DNA from: Culex pipiens pallens
Lineage: Eukaryota > Arthropoda > Insecta > Diptera > Culicidae
Assembly (NCBI RefSeq): GCF_016801865.2
Contig: NC_068938.1
Location: 19,960,873 to 20,024,872 of the forward strand
Direction of reading: 5' to 3'
DNA: 64,000 nucleotides
Shown in pieces: positions 47,073 to 59,503 of the stretch. Each line of letters opens with the position of its first letter. Positions within the stretch are counted from its first letter, which is position 1. The notes under the pieces were generated by a model, which did not search any database, had not been told where the DNA came from, and saw nothing but the letters and a program-made list of their open reading frames with translations. The position numbers and the translations under genes were made by a program.

Positions 47073-47944
47073 TAATCTAGAGATGACAAAATTTTTCAGA
47101 ATCAAAAAATAAAAAAAAATGCTGTTTGTTTAAAAATTTATTATATATTATATCCTCAATAAACCAGATCGTGCTTGACTGAATGTTATTTTAGTAATGT
47201 TGGTCAGATATATTGTAAAGCAATTGTTCAATCTTGGAAAGTACTTTTCAGCATCCATTTAAGTGCTAAAAAGTTCTACTTTATTCACTTGCATCGAAAC
47301 GATTTTTTTCGATACGGTTGTGGAGTTTAACATTTATCTTGTCGGCAAAAGAAATCATGGTAATAGTATATCTAGGAAGGGGTACATCTTTTATGTCTGG
47401 TTACATCACCACTTTTTCAGTCTAAATTGAGGTAAAATAACATCATAATTGTGGTAATATTAAATCGTAATTTTGGAAGATTTAATATTACCTTTCAAAT
47501 TTATACAATTTTTAACTGTGTATGCAGGGAAGCAAACGTTTCTCTAAAACATCAAACTCAGTTAGTGTTTTTTTATTATTTTGTATGTTATGCTTCGTTG
47601 GTCACAATTCCTTCAGGTAAAAATAAAACACCAAAGTTCTTATGAAGCTTAAGTTTTTACGACTTGTTGGTTTGAGCCTTTTAGGTGTTGTTTTTTTATA
47701 TTTCTTATATTTATAAATGTTTCAACACCCAAAGGAAAAATATATCTCAAAATCTGCATCAGTAGATTTACTGCAGAAAATGTCACATTTTATAACATTT
47801 TTTGCAGCAAGTCCGTAGATCATTTTTGCCCGCGTGTAAACAAGTCAGCGATCTGCAGTTCTCACCAACACATATAATGCTGGCCCGTCTCCGAGCAACA
47901 CTTCAAAGAGAAAAACATGTTGGTGCTTTTTCACTCACAATTCA
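47073..47944. other. A+T-rich intergenic sequence, no gene seen
   Basis: Contains a further piece of the TTTTCAGCA repeat near 47250 and otherwise no recognisable feature. Confidence 0.5.
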
Positions 47945-48025
47945 TCAAGCGTCCATGGCGCGGTGGTAGCGTGTCGGATCAAGAACCTATAAGTTGATGG
48001 CTCAATCCTCGTTCTGATTAAGGTT
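47945..48025 (+). mobile_element. Degenerate tRNA-like element
   Basis: A good A box TGGCGCGGTGG (47956-47966) is followed by a weakened B-box-like GGCTCAATCC (47999-48008) that has lost one base. No stable cloverleaf can be drawn, so this is probably a SINE head or tRNA pseudogene. Confidence 0.4.
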
Positions 48026-48239
48026 TTTTTTGTGAAATACAACCAAAAAGCCGTCGGTAATGTCTATAATTGTCGGTAACGGGCAAAAATGTCACACCCC
48101 TATATCGCAAAAAATGCATGAGGACAGTTTTCATGCAGATTCTGATATACTTTCATGCCGCCATGCATCACAATCATGCGACCGCCGTTTGGGTGAAACG
48201 ATACAAATTATGTATACCTTGAAAAATCCCTTCCCGAGC

Positions 48240-48650
48240 AGACGGAAATAACGCGGGAATAACATTTTTTGATATTGGAAAATACTAGGCTAATAACATT
48301 TTATGTTATTTATAACAAGATTTGTTACTCGCCGTTATGATTTTTTGCTATTAAATTGTTATTGTAATAACAGACTAATAACATTTTAAGTTATTCTTCG
48401 AACAAATCTTTGTTATTATTTTTTGTTATTTTAACAACTAATCCGATAACAATTGGAGTTATTCTTCCATAACAAAAAATGTTATTTCAAAGATGTTTTG
48501 GCTTTCAAACAATATCAGACCAATAACAAATTTTGTTATGATAACATAAACTGTTATTGAACTCTTATGCAAAAATGGATTTTGCAAGAATATTCCATAA
48601 CACTTTCTGTTATTTTAACAGTATTTGTTATTGAAATGGCATGAATTTAG
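48240..48650. repeat. Cluster of dispersed AATAACA / TGTTATT motifs
   Basis: About twenty copies of TAATAACA, ATAACAATT or TGTTATT on both strands lie in 400 bp, many as local palindromes such as AACAAATTTTGTT. The spacing is irregular, so this is not a tandem array. A short G+C edge, CCCGAGCAGACGG, is at the left. The nature is unknown; possibly a MITE. Confidence 0.6.
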
Positions 48651-50565
48651 TTATTACCGTATGTTCGGGTTGCGTTTTTCTTTCCAATTTAATCTTTTTA
48701 TACATGGTTCAAACACCATGCAGTTGGAATTCAATCGGAATTTAATCATGGAAGTGCAAACAGCAATATATCGTTTTTTCGAATACAATTTCCAAGGTAT
48801 CAAAGTGCATCACACTTCAGGTGCAAGAGCGCAAAACAAGAATTCGCACCGATGCTATATAGCTGATTGCCAATCATAAATAATCCCTTCCGAAATAACA
48901 ATATTTGAACTGAATTATGCTTTCCACTTGAATTTCAGGGTGCCATCAGCAAACAGTTATTATTATTAGGAAAATACATGTTGTCCCTTCCTCGCCCTGA
49001 CCTCACACGGTCATAACTCATCGTCGAGGCGCCGAGTCAAGACGAGGGACGTTGTAGTCTATCAAGTGAGTCAATTGAGACATATCCAATCGGAAGCAAA
49101 TTTCGTGTTAGCAGTTAATAATCCTATTTCCGACGACGATCTTTGATGGGAAGGGGGTGGAAGTGTCCTTGTTTGAGCCTTAACGGCTGTGTTGTTTGCC
49201 ACGGAAGCGGCGGCACGTGATGATGTTTCCGGAGGAGTGGAATATTGCGAACGACGTCCCGGCACGCGGCCTGGCCCGATTTCGATTCCGAGGGGCGCCC
49301 GATAAGCTCATCTTTATTATCTGCGGTGCTGGTTAAACGATTTCTGTTCCGGTGGTTCCGGGGGTGGCTTCTGAGGGGGGAGACGAAGAAGTTTGTTATA
49401 TTTGCAATTGATTTGTTTGTAATACTGTTTAAATGGTTTCCCGCAGCCGAGCCCTTCCGGTTATTAGGGGATAAATCATCCTTCCTGTCCTGGGCGTGAG
49501 TGTGAGGTTGTTTGGCTTATACGCAGAAGCGACAGGGAAAGGATTGTTTGGTGTCATGAAAAAGGGGTGGTGGGTTATATGTTTTTGAAGGCTTGAGAAA
49601 ATTCTTTACCATACACTTTAATGTGCACAACTTTTAAAAATTTTGAAATATATGTGATTTTAAGTATTTTTTAGTTTGCATACTGTACATATTTTAGAAA
49701 TATTTCCATTGTATTCAATTTAAGTGTTTAAGCTTTTACGTTTTAAAAACAGATTTGGACCTTGGAATTAATGAGATTGTTTAACATTCTACTAAATAAA
49801 TCATCAAGAAAGTTTGAATTCATGAATAAGGCCGTGGCAAATATTTTTCAAAGCTGGGGAAATTTACCCATTTTAATCAGTCTGAGCCGTTCAAACAATT
49901 CTCATCACTTTTGCAGTTTTCCGCAATAGCGGTATACGCACTTCGGAAGGAACCGGTCAAGAAAAAAATCAAATGGGCAGCAGCGGCAGCGCAAGCAAGT
50001 CAGAGAGGGTGAAGAAAAGCCCCAAGAAATCGCTCCCTCTCCTTTGTTCTGCTGTTCGTAAAGCTGATTCTTGACCCCTTTCCTTCCGATCTGCATACTT
50101 GCCTTATAAAATCAACATTTTCAGATACATCAACAATGGAGAGTTGATTGCTCACTTTTATTTGAGCTATTTATTACTTTGGAACAGTCAAAAACTCTTC
50201 ATGAAAGCTGTAATTCATGATCAAAGTGCTGATAGATAATAGAAATAGACTGAAAAAAGGTATATTTCATTGAAAATTTTATTAAAAATTGAATTTTACA
50301 CCTAGACCATCCTAGAACTGTTTCTAATCAAAGTTATAACAACACATATTGCAGTGGAATTAAACTACAGTCAAATCTATAACAAACACAAGAAAAATGA
50401 AAACGTTTTGAATTTTTGTAAACTTGTTAAAATAGAACGATGGCCAAAATAGCTTTTTCTTAAACAAAAATACTCAACTTAATTGCTTCACAATATCTGG
50501 CCAACATTACTAAAGTATCATTCAGTCAAGCACGGTCTGGTTTTTTTAGGACATAATAAATAATT
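48651..50565. other. Intergenic sequence with a unique GC-richer island
   Basis: 48940-49560 is unique and CpG-containing and includes GGCGGCACGTGATG; flanking parts are A+T-rich. ORFs are at most 84 residues and unconvincing. Confidence 0.35.
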
Positions 50566-50828
50566 GTCGGCCTGTGTGGATCAATCGGACCGCGCACTGG
50601 ACTCACAATCCAGAGGTCGCCGGTTCGAATCCCGAGGCAGACGCAAAAATTCTAAGTGCTAATATAGGTATTCGGTGCCCTCTCCCCGTGCCATACCTTC
50701 ACACTAATGAGACCCGGGAGGCGGAGTCTTGTCGCAAAAAGAACGATACACGCCTGTGGATCCGTTGACGAAACTGCAAACTTTAAGAGGGCCACATTAT
50801 AAGGTGTTACGTCGATTCCGTTTTTTTT
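50566..50828 (+). mobile_element. tRNA-Val(CAC)-like SINE (copy 2)
   Basis: Same family as 43513-43770. Head GGCCTGTGTGGATCAATCGG, anticodon-arm-like CTGGACTCACAATCCAG, B box GGTTCGAATCC (50622-50632), body GTGCCCTCTCCCCGTGCC, terminus ACGTCGATTCCG plus a T run. Short AATAAAT-containing flanks on both sides suggest a decayed target duplication. Confidence 0.85.
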
Positions 50829-51119
50829 AATAAATTTGAAACAAACAACATTTTCGAATTTTTTTTGGCTGTTTACACAGTATCATGGTAATAATAAATC
50901 TGGGCTGAGTACAGTTTTATGTCAGAACAAAAATGTAAATTTTCCACTTTTTCGTTGTAGTGCCACTTGTTCAGTCTAAATCAAGGTAATATTTCATCAT
51001 GCAAGGGGTAATATTGAACCTTTAAATTTTACATATTTTTTTTTTTGAGTAGTAATTCGAGAATGAATGGAAAAATGAGTAGTTTACAACGGAATTGCAA
51101 AATTTATTTGTGTTTTTCT

Positions 51120-53607
51120 CAGGGCTGTGGAGTCGGAGTCGGAGTCGGAGCCGGAGTCGGTGGAGTCGGGCCTTTTTGGGGACCTGGAGTCGGAGTCGGA
51201 GTCGGAGTCGTCAAAACTCGAACAGCTGGAGTCGGAGTTGGAGCCGGAATCGGCTAAATTTTATGAGCTGGAGTCGGAGTCGGAGCCGGAGCCGAAAATT
51301 TCTGATAACCCGGAGTCGGAGTCGGAGTCGGAGTCATCTTAAATGCAAAAAAAATTCTTGTTGTTCAGTATTTGCTATAAAACAGCTTATTTTACAAAAC
51401 TTCTTATATTTTTAACTGTTTTTTTAAGTCGTATGCACTGAATTGCCATTTTTTTAAAGATTTATCAGATGCCATTATGTTTTTGAAGCTTTTTATTGTG
51501 ATTGGACAACTCTTATTGTGTTATATTACTAAATGATAACCTGTTTATTCCCTCTTACCCAAGTATTTAGTATTATAACTTTTTGTAGTCAGAAATATTT
51601 AATTGATTCTTGACTGCATCCCTTTCAATTAAAATGTGACCAAATTTAATCTAGTTCTCTCTGAAAAAAGTACTCACACAGTCATCTTTTACCCTGATAG
51701 CGAATGTCTTGGAGGTTTTAAGTAAATCATTTTTCAGGGAAAAAGTACGAGGTACAAAAAAAGATTTAAAATAATAATTGCTGTTTTTGGAAATAGGAAA
51801 AAGTCACTGACAGTATAACTCTTCCAACAAATATTCAATCATTATAACAATCTATTTCTAAGAAATCAACATGTGCATTTTGTTTTAAACTAAGTACAAA
51901 AAAATCAAAGTGTTGCATTTAAAATAATTGAAACTGATAAAAATTATCAATACAGTTGCAACTTATTTTGTAATAATCATTGAATATGTTAAATATATCG
52001 ATTATCTTAATGTTTACTATTTATCTACTAAAATCTGAGAATGTTGATCCTTGACAAACTATTTTGATATCGTTGCAAAAAATCGTTGAACAATTTCAAG
52101 TTTTCAGTACCAAAAAGTACACAAAATTAAAATGTTATTCAACCGGTAATAATTTTCTCATATTGTATGTCCCACGCCAATATTTCGGAAGGTGATTATC
52201 ATTGCAAATCAATGTACATAAATTTTTTTTTTGGAAAGGTCCTTTCAAAATGACCTAGAAAATATTTAACCTGTGGATTTTGGTTTTTACCTAATATTTT
52301 GATATTTCATATATTTTGAAGGAGGCGCACGATCATTCATAAAGCTTCGTTTTAGGTGAAGATTCAAGAAGTATTGCGCGCCTCCTTCTATGTATATTGA
52401 AAATATTAAAATTAAAATAAATCAATAATTCTCAGGTGAAATATTTTCTAGGTCACGGATATTTGAAAAGGACCCCTTAGTTATCTTTTCCACGAAAACA
52501 TTTTTTCGATACCTTGATTTGCGATCATAATCTTTAAATAGTTGTATATGCAACAAGTTGCAAAAAGAAGTTGTTTTAAGCACGAGTTGTACATTTATAA
52601 TACGATGAGTGCTGCAAAAAAAAAAAGGTTTGCAACGAGTTGCTCACAACATTTTTTGCAATTCCGAAAAACGCTTTTTGAATGGAATTTTATGTCAATT
52701 ATTCATCCGTTAAGTAAACTCACCGTTCAAAACAAAAAAATATTGAAAAATGTTACTTTTCGATACTAGTGCTGAAAAGTTCAACTTTTCAGCACCCATT
52801 TCAAGTGGAACTTTTCAGCACTGGTGTTGAAAGGTATAAATTTTCCATTTTGTTATTTTTGGTAGCGAAAAGTAGGCCGTTTTGTTTCTCCAGAAGGACA
52901 AGAAAAGTTGACAGTTTTACAGCGGAATTGCAAAAAAAAACAGTTTCGTTTAAAATTGTTATTTCAAAAACAAGGTGACTTTGATAGACAATGTGCTTCT
53001 TATAAATGTCAGCTTAAAAGTGTGCAAATTGAATTTATATGTTAAATCGATCATTAAGGCCAGGTTTCTTTAAATGATTCATTCAAAAAAATTGCAATTT
53101 AATATTAAAATATATAAGCTTTTTATAATTTAAATGTAAATAAAACAAACAAGCTAATTTGAGGTTAAGTAAATAAAACCCAATTTAATTACAAAACTGT
53201 TCTTCTGAAAATGCCTTCAAAACTGGAGATAGTTTTTGAATTCTGTTTCAACAACGTATAAAACTTGTAACCTAGAAACTTTTTTTCCGTTGATTCTTCC
53301 TTGAGAAAAACATAGCACTTAGAGAGTATTTATCATTTTTTTTTAAATAATAGTTAACAAACTTTTGAAACATTTCAAAATATGTGGAGTCGGAGTCGGA
53401 GTCGGAGCCAACAATTTGTAGAAAGCTGGAGTCGGAGTCGGAGTCGGAGTCGGCTAGAGTTGGTAGGCCGGAGTTGGAGTCGGAGTCGGAGTCGGTTAGG
53501 ACTGAAAGCCGGAGCCGGAGTCGGAGTTGGAGTCGTCTAATCTCAGAAAGCCGGAGTCGGATTCGGAGTCGGAGTCGCTTGAAATATGACCCGACTCCGC
53601 AGCCCTG
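51120..53607. mobile_element. Non-autonomous hAT-like element with GGAGTC arrays and exact 8-bp TSD
   Basis: The ends CAGGGCTGTGGAGTCGG and CCGACTCCGCAGCCCTG are inverted repeats, flanked by exact GTTTTTCT at 51112-51119 and 53608-53615. The TIR matches the YARNG rule and the TSD length fits hAT. Hexamer-based GGAGTC arrays lie just inside both ends (51126-51340 and 53384-53577) and run in the same direction. The 2-kb interior has no transposase and contains a nested MITE. Confidence 0.9.
52549..52932 (+). mobile_element. MITE of the TGCAAY / TTTTCAGCAC family (copy B), nested
   Basis: Begins TGCAACAAGTTGCAAAAAG and ends CGGAATTGCA. It contains GTGCTGAAAAGTTCAAC and GGAACTTTTCAGCAC arms. It lies inside the GGAGTC-terminated hAT-like element, so it inserted later than that element formed. 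Confidence 0.65.
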
Positions 53608-54271
53608 GTTTTTCTTTCAATCGTTCTTTTTTATTTTACCCAGAAAAACCTACAACTTGATAGCTTTTAATTTTTTTTATCATTCATTTTTTTTCATTTA
53701 TTTTATTTTTACTCATTTAAAAAAAATGTTTTAATTTAGATGGTGTGAAATATACCTCTTTTATGATGTAAAATTACCTCACTTTAGACTCCAAAAAACA
53801 TAACCATGATTATTTTAACTGTATACTATAGCGCAAAGATGCCTTTTTTGGTCCCCTAAAATAATTTTAAAAAATCTCGAAAGATTTTTTTTTAATGTTG
53901 GAGATTTGTTCTTTTAGTTGTAAGAAGTGATAAACAAAAATAGGAATTATACTTTTGTGTGCATATTTTTGAAAAAAAAAATTGATTGTAAACATTATAT
54001 AAAGTTTGTGTCCTTTAACTTTGGCCAAGGTCTATAGGGGGGAATGATTGTAACATGTATTAAACACAAGTATAGCTGTTTTATTCATCAGGAACTTACA
54101 ACTCTGCCCAAGATACCAGATCAGCAAATTTCTTCTCAAGAAAGCAGTTATTTTTTTATTTTCATATGTATTACAATTTTGTATAACCAGTCTGCAAAAT
54201 TTTATGGAGACTTGTATGGAAAAACATATGATGCAACTTTTATTATTTTTAACATAAGAAATACATAGACA
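53608..54271. other. A+T-rich sequence with a MITE-family fragment
   Basis: 54100-54250 resembles the outer arm of the 21008-22948 palindrome (for example GGAGACTTGTATGGAAAA then ATGATGCAA). Nothing gene-like. Confidence 0.45.
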
Positions 54272-54574
54272 ATGTTTCAACCTAATAAAAAAATACTACA
54301 AAATGTCAATTTTCAAAATCGTAAAGAATTACTTTGGTACTTTTTGGTCCTAAATCATGTGAACTTTCAGAAAAAAAATAATGCAATAAATCAATACTTA
54401 CTACAAACATATTTGTCAAAACTCAACAGAATTACAGATAATCTCAATACTTATATGTTGGATCCTGAGATGCAAGCAATATTGAAAGAAACAAAGAGAA
54501 GAAGATTTAAAAAACTATTTGAAAAAGAGATATTTGTAGGTCAAGTAGCACCATCGGGTTGTTTTTATTCATGA
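54272..54574 (+). CDS. Unrecognised 100-residue ORF
   Basis: A single open frame whose second half reads more like protein than its neighbours do (DPEMQAILKETKRRRFKKLF then a GQVAPSG segment). An acceptor-like AACTTTCAG occurs at about 54370, so it could be the end of an exon. The codon usage is extremely A+T-rich, unlike the three real genes here. No family is recognised and this may be chance. Confidence 0.15.
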   Translation: MFQPNKKILQNVNFQNRKELLWYFLVLNHVNFQKKNNAINQYLLQTYLSKLNRITDNLNTYMLDPEMQAILKETKRRRFKKLFEKEIFVGQVAPSGCFYS

Positions 54575-55819
54575 TGCCGTTAACGATCTTTTAATTAAAC
54601 TATAAAACAGTAGATTGGGTAAATATTTTCCCTCGTATTCCTTCTCTCATTTAAAACATGATAGCAACCTACTATATAAAGTTTGCCGAAACCTTTTGTA
54701 TGGCAATGTCTTTTTTTGTTTTTTCTCAATCCCAAAGCTGCCCGCTTATTCTTTTTCATGCTCGTGGCTCGTGTACAGCTTTGCTATAACTAACTAACTA
54801 ACGACGAACCCTACAACCTACACAAAACTAGCCTCAAAAAAGATCAACTCTATATTTACACATGATCCACTCTGTGTTTTCGCCCCCTGCGTCGTCGTCC
54901 CGCAACGAGGCTCATATTGCCGTCAAATCTGCAAAGACGACGGCTGCTGCTGCTGCGAGAGGTGAAACGAAGCGTCGCGACGCACACACGGCAAGCAGGC
55001 AGATGATGCCGGATGATGAGGCCAAGGCAAGCGAACCGGAGAAAAGACGCGCATTATCGGCAGCGCGCTCAGCGCAAAAAAGAGAGAGAAATGCTGACGA
55101 CTTCTTCTCTTTCCTCCTTTATGTACGTTTTATGCTTGTATGAGCTATGCTGCGAACCATTCAAAAATGGAAACACTGTAGCGGATTAAGAATCAGAGGC
55201 AGCTGCAACATTTTTCTCTCTTTCTCTTTTCCTCAAATTTCGTTCATAAAATTTTACCACGCCCTCATTTTCTTCCATTCACACACTACGAAGCATAACA
55301 TCGCCCGTTACCAACACATCAGTGTTGTGCTGTGCGATGATTTCGTTTATTTCCTATCCAACCTCAGCATACAAAGTTGGAAATTTATGTTTGCCACAGC
55401 GCGTGATTCAGTGCACGGAGACCAAAGAGACCCTCGACGACGATGTTGAACTCACGCCAATGTGATTTTTGCCAATTTCGGTCAATTAGTGGAGAAGCTG
55501 TTTGTTGCAAATTTGGTGCGCAGGTTACGTGGAATTAAAAAAAAGAATACAGTCTACTCGATACATATTTGCTGTCCAATGAAGTGAGGAAAAATGTTGG
55601 CTTGGAAAGTCCTCACAACATGACAAGTTTGCTACATTTGAAATTTCAAATATACACTCAAATTTCAGTAAGGACAAAATGATCAAAATGCAATATCACA
55701 TTACATGTTGCCGAAAATGTCATGAAGTGTTGTATTTTTTTCTGATGAATAATTTCAGTCCATTGTGATTTATAAATTTGAGTGCCTGATTTAAACGAAA
55801 ATTTTAAAAATTAATTATT
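54575..55819. other. Intergenic sequence with a GC-rich unique island
   Basis: 54860-55130 is CpG-rich with a GCTGCTGCTGCTGCG run, and carries a 93-codon plus-strand ORF of Ala/Arg/Lys-rich composition with no known domain. It could be an untranslated first exon or regulatory DNA. The remainder is A+T-rich. Confidence 0.3.
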
Positions 55820-56232
55820 TGCAATTCCGTAGTGAAACTACTTACTTTTCCTGTCATTCTTGAACGACGAAAAGGCCTACTTTTCTGTACCAAAAATAAC
55901 AGAATCGAATACTAACACTTTTCAAAATAAATGCTGAAAAGTTCTGCTTTTCAGCACTTGTTTCTAAAAGTAAATCTTTTCAACATTTTTTTATTTAAAC
56001 GGGTAATTGACAAAATACTGACTAATTACGGGTACTGACTAATAACGGGTAATTGACAAAATACTGACTAATTACTGACTTGTCTTATAATTTCACTCAA
56101 AGGGTGTTTTTCGGAATTGCAAAAAATGTTGTATGGAACTCGTTGCAAAACTTGAATTTTTCAGCACTCGTTGTATTTATCCAACTCGGTGAACCTCGTG
56201 CTGAAAAAATCTTCTTTTTGAAACTTGTTGCA
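55820..56232 (-). mobile_element. MITE of the TGCAAY / TTTTCAGCAC family (copy C)
   Basis: Reverse-oriented copy: TGCAATTCCGTAG at the left and AAACTTGTTGCA at the right, with GCTGAAAAGTTCTGCTTTTC in the middle. A local duplication of GGGTAATTGACAAAATACTG (near 56010 and 56048) is private to this copy. Confidence 0.65.
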
Positions 56233-56340
56233 TAAACTACTATTACACAAAAGTGGCCTCATGATTTATTGGCTTAATGTCAGCACACAACTCCAGAACA
56301 CCAACAATCTTAAAACACTTCTGTGTAAATTTTTAGTTAA

Positions 56341-56520
56341 CCCCTGCTCGCCCAGAGCAAAATCGATTTATGTACGTTTTTCCATATTACTTGTAACTGG
56401 ATCGATCAAATTGGATGAAATTGTAATGGTTGTTAGTTAAAATTCTATATAAACTAATGCAGGTTGAAAAAATGAATGGTTGCGGAGAAATTGGTTAATA
56501 TCAAGCGTTAGACAACATTT
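56341..56520. mobile_element. TTAA/CCCC piggyBac-like MITE remnant
   Basis: TTAA at 56337-56340 is followed by CCCCTGCTCGCCCAGAGC. The interior matches 10352-10569. The right end, AAGCGTTAGACAAC, is eroded. Confidence 0.45.
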
Positions 56521-57464
56521 CATGAACATTTCTATTAACAATACTTGTTTCAAGGGCATGTTTAGGCCGTTCCCCTGCTATTGCACTAGTAAAGAATAAT
56601 AAATTTAGGCAAAATATTCTATTTCGCGATCTATTCACCAAGCCTGTGGCATGCTGTTGAACAATCATAAAATACCGGAATTCAACTGTTATTTCTGAAA
56701 TTTCTGCAGAGCTAGTTTTGTTCTATCTGCATTACAAAACTGATCATTGGTTTCCGGTAGAAATTCCAAGTTTGTTTAGATTTCTGTAGTAAAAAAGCAT
56801 TGTGAATTTGTGGATTTCCTGGAATATATATTATCTATGTATCGGCAAATCGCTAGTGTTTTTCTGTTTAATCACCATATTTTCATAAGCCAACCTTTGT
56901 TAGTATCAAAATAACTTTAACGTGAGGAGGTAATTATGAATGACTTGGCGTCTTTAGCAAAATTTTCATTAAGAATATTATTTAAAAAATAGTTACGCTC
57001 TAAAATTCACCTTTTTTTTCATTGATTTCACTTTTATAACACAAGGATTATTTACTTTAAAATGGTATTTTGTTATTATGTTTTTTATATTTTAGGTGAC
57101 GAAAAAAACATCTTTGGACCACAGAACATGATGGTGCAAAATTTTGTTTCGATTATTGAAAACCATCAAAAATACGGTACTAAACTTATTTCAAGAACCA
57201 GAAAAAATATCCCTGTTTTATAAAGTTTCGGTTAATTTCGAAGAAGGTTTTCCACGTCAAAGATAAATCAAACTGTGATTTAGTTTCAAGCTGTTCTATT
57301 TCTATCCTTTTCCTAAGAAATCTCGAAGGTTTTTTTAATGTTCCAAATGTAATGTTAGAATATCCAATCACATTAAAATGAACAAATCATAGTTGAAAGG
57401 AGCTCCAAAACTCGATTAGATTATAAGAAATACGAAATTGTATATTGGTTATGTAAAATTAAAA

Positions 57465-58546
57465 TTGATCGAATTGAATTAGGCCGATGTAAATATTTAA
57501 AATAATTCTACCAGAGGTCGAGGGGGAGGGGGGTGGCAAAAAAATATATAAAAATTAAAATAACAAGCCACGGTCTCAACATTGAAATGAAAAAAGTGTT
57601 TTAAAATGCATTTTACACTAGTTTGGTTGTTTTGCAATCATTAGTTATTACAAAATGTAAGATTTGACGCAAACAAATTTTTTTGCGCAAAAAAAGGTTT
57701 TGCGGTACTGCACATCGAAAATTTTCTAAAAATCAAAAGATTATTGAATAATCCCAAACATGCTTAAAATGATTTTAAACGCAGATAAATGCATTTTAAA
57801 TTGATTTCCGCTGATTGCATTCGCATTTCCATTGAAATTTTTAACCTTTTTGAAAAAAAAATTTTTTTTGCCAACCTGATTTTTCGGGCTGATTTTGAAG
57901 GGTGGGGGGGGGGTGACACAAACTTTTAAAAATATTTGTACCAGCCTTAATTTAAAAAAAATGTGTTCGAAAAGCTTTACTAAGTAACTTATAATTTATT
58001 TTTTTAACATATTAGGCAAATGTTTCTCAACAACCTAACAATTGGTTGCTAAAAGCTGAGACGGACCTTAATTTTTTAAATGCATTTTTGTAAAATTATC
58101 CAATCAAATCAGTGTTCTAACCCTGATAGAATGCAAGGCTTAATTTTAATATGTTCAAGTTACATACATTCTACCTCAAATATTATAAGCAATAATCACG
58201 ATTTTCATCCAAATCGGCCTCACTCTTTGGTACCAACCCAAAGTTACGCCTTTTTTGCAAACTTGTGAAATATTTACATATTCGAAACATGAAAAAAAAA
58301 ATGAGTTCTACGACCCCATGTTAGTCAACAATTTGAGTTGTTGATTGCCTATTGAAAAATAAAATGCATTTTTTCCACATTGCATCACCGCCATTTTGGC
58401 CGCCATCTCGGATTTAAAAATTCTTAATCATTTTAGCGTAGTTGGGGGGTCCACAATCAAAAATTAGACATCGAAATTTTTTTTCCGTGATTCGATTATC
58501 CGAAGTGAAATTTTTCCAAGGCCTTCGGATAATCGAGTCTGGACTG
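57465..58546. mobile_element. CAGTCCAGACTC-family MITE (copy 3) with inverted interior
   Basis: The right end ATAATCGAGTCTGGACTG is followed by TA. 58290-58546 matches 18560-18781 in the same orientation. In contrast, 57465-57960 matches about 18015-18500 in reverse complement, including the poly-G counterpart of the poly-C tract (GGTGGGGGGGGGGTGACA near 57901). No left terminus was found. Confidence 0.65.
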
Positions 58547-58555
58547 TACTGTTAA

Positions 58556-59086
58556 CCCTCTACTGCCCAATTTTTTTTTCGAAAATTTTCATTTTTCCCG
58601 TGTTCAGGAGGTCATTTTGAGCAACTTTTGTTCTAAGAAAAACTTTAGTATTTGGTCGACCCTACCACCTCCTATCATTAAATTTTGCCTATCTATTTTT
58701 TTCATGTTTTTACAGTAACTTTTTCCATTTTTTGCATGTTTTTCATATTTTCTGCTATAAAATGGCACCATTATCATTTAAATTGTAAATAAATGGGTAG
58801 AGGCATAGTCTGGGGCACTAAAAAAATTACTGCATACTTCTTTTTACTTAAAATATAAGAAATGTTAGTAAAAAACACTGCCAAATTTGACCTCTAAAAA
58901 AATTACATTTTTTAAAACACTGTCAAAGTCACATAAAACAAGTAAAACTTCCAACCTATAAATTTTCTGAAATTTTAAGAGTTTTTCTTTCCATTGCCTT
59001 TAAAGATCAAAAATTGGTTGAAAAATGGAATTTTGGCGATTTTTTAAATCGAAGCCCGTCTAAAGGCGGGGTTGGGCTGTAGAGGG
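58556..59086. mobile_element. TTAA-flanked piggyBac-like MITE
   Basis: TTAA at 58552-58555 and 59087-59090 flanks inverted ends CCCTCTACTGCCCAA and TTGGGCTGTAGAGGG. The 531-bp interior is A+T-rich and non-coding. It lies about 420 bp upstream of the Derlin start codon. Confidence 0.8.
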
Positions 59087-59364
59087 TTAACTTTTAATAT
59101 TCACGACGCTGAGAAACCATGCGCTTCCGTCATATTTCATAACCATAGAGGTATAGCAAAATAATGGAGCCGCTTGGTACCAAAGGAAACGGAACAACTA
59201 AATAGTCAAAACACGAACCCCTTCTAGTACTTCCTTCGAGCGCGCATCCCCTGTTGAAGGTTTGATCTGTCAAACCAACGGTACAACATCTCGCGAATCA
59301 TCGTCGAACACGTAGCCGAGCCAGACCAAAACAAACTCGTCGTGAAATTCACCAGCCAAATAGT

Positions 59365-59376
59365 GAAATCAGTCCG
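59365..59376 (+). promoter_or_regulatory. Candidate initiator of the Derlin gene
   Basis: AAATCAGTCC is an arthropod-type initiator (TCAGT, A+1 near 59371), 133 nt upstream of the start codon and in unique sequence downstream of the last MITE. No TATA box is apparent. Tentative. Confidence 0.3.
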
Positions 59377-59503
59377 CAATAAAGTGATGATTTTCGTTTA
59401 AATTGTGTAGAATTAGTGCAACCGAGATAGTTCTGCCTCGCCCGGTACCGGCTACCATCGATTCCAACTGTTAGGACATTCGCTTGCGCGTTAAACCACC
59501 GCC

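Noticed and set aside
51045..53734. Ser/Glu and Arg/Ser repeat ORFs (SESESE, SRSRSR)
   Set aside because: Translations of GGAGTC hexamer arrays at transposon ends. SR-protein likeness is coincidental.
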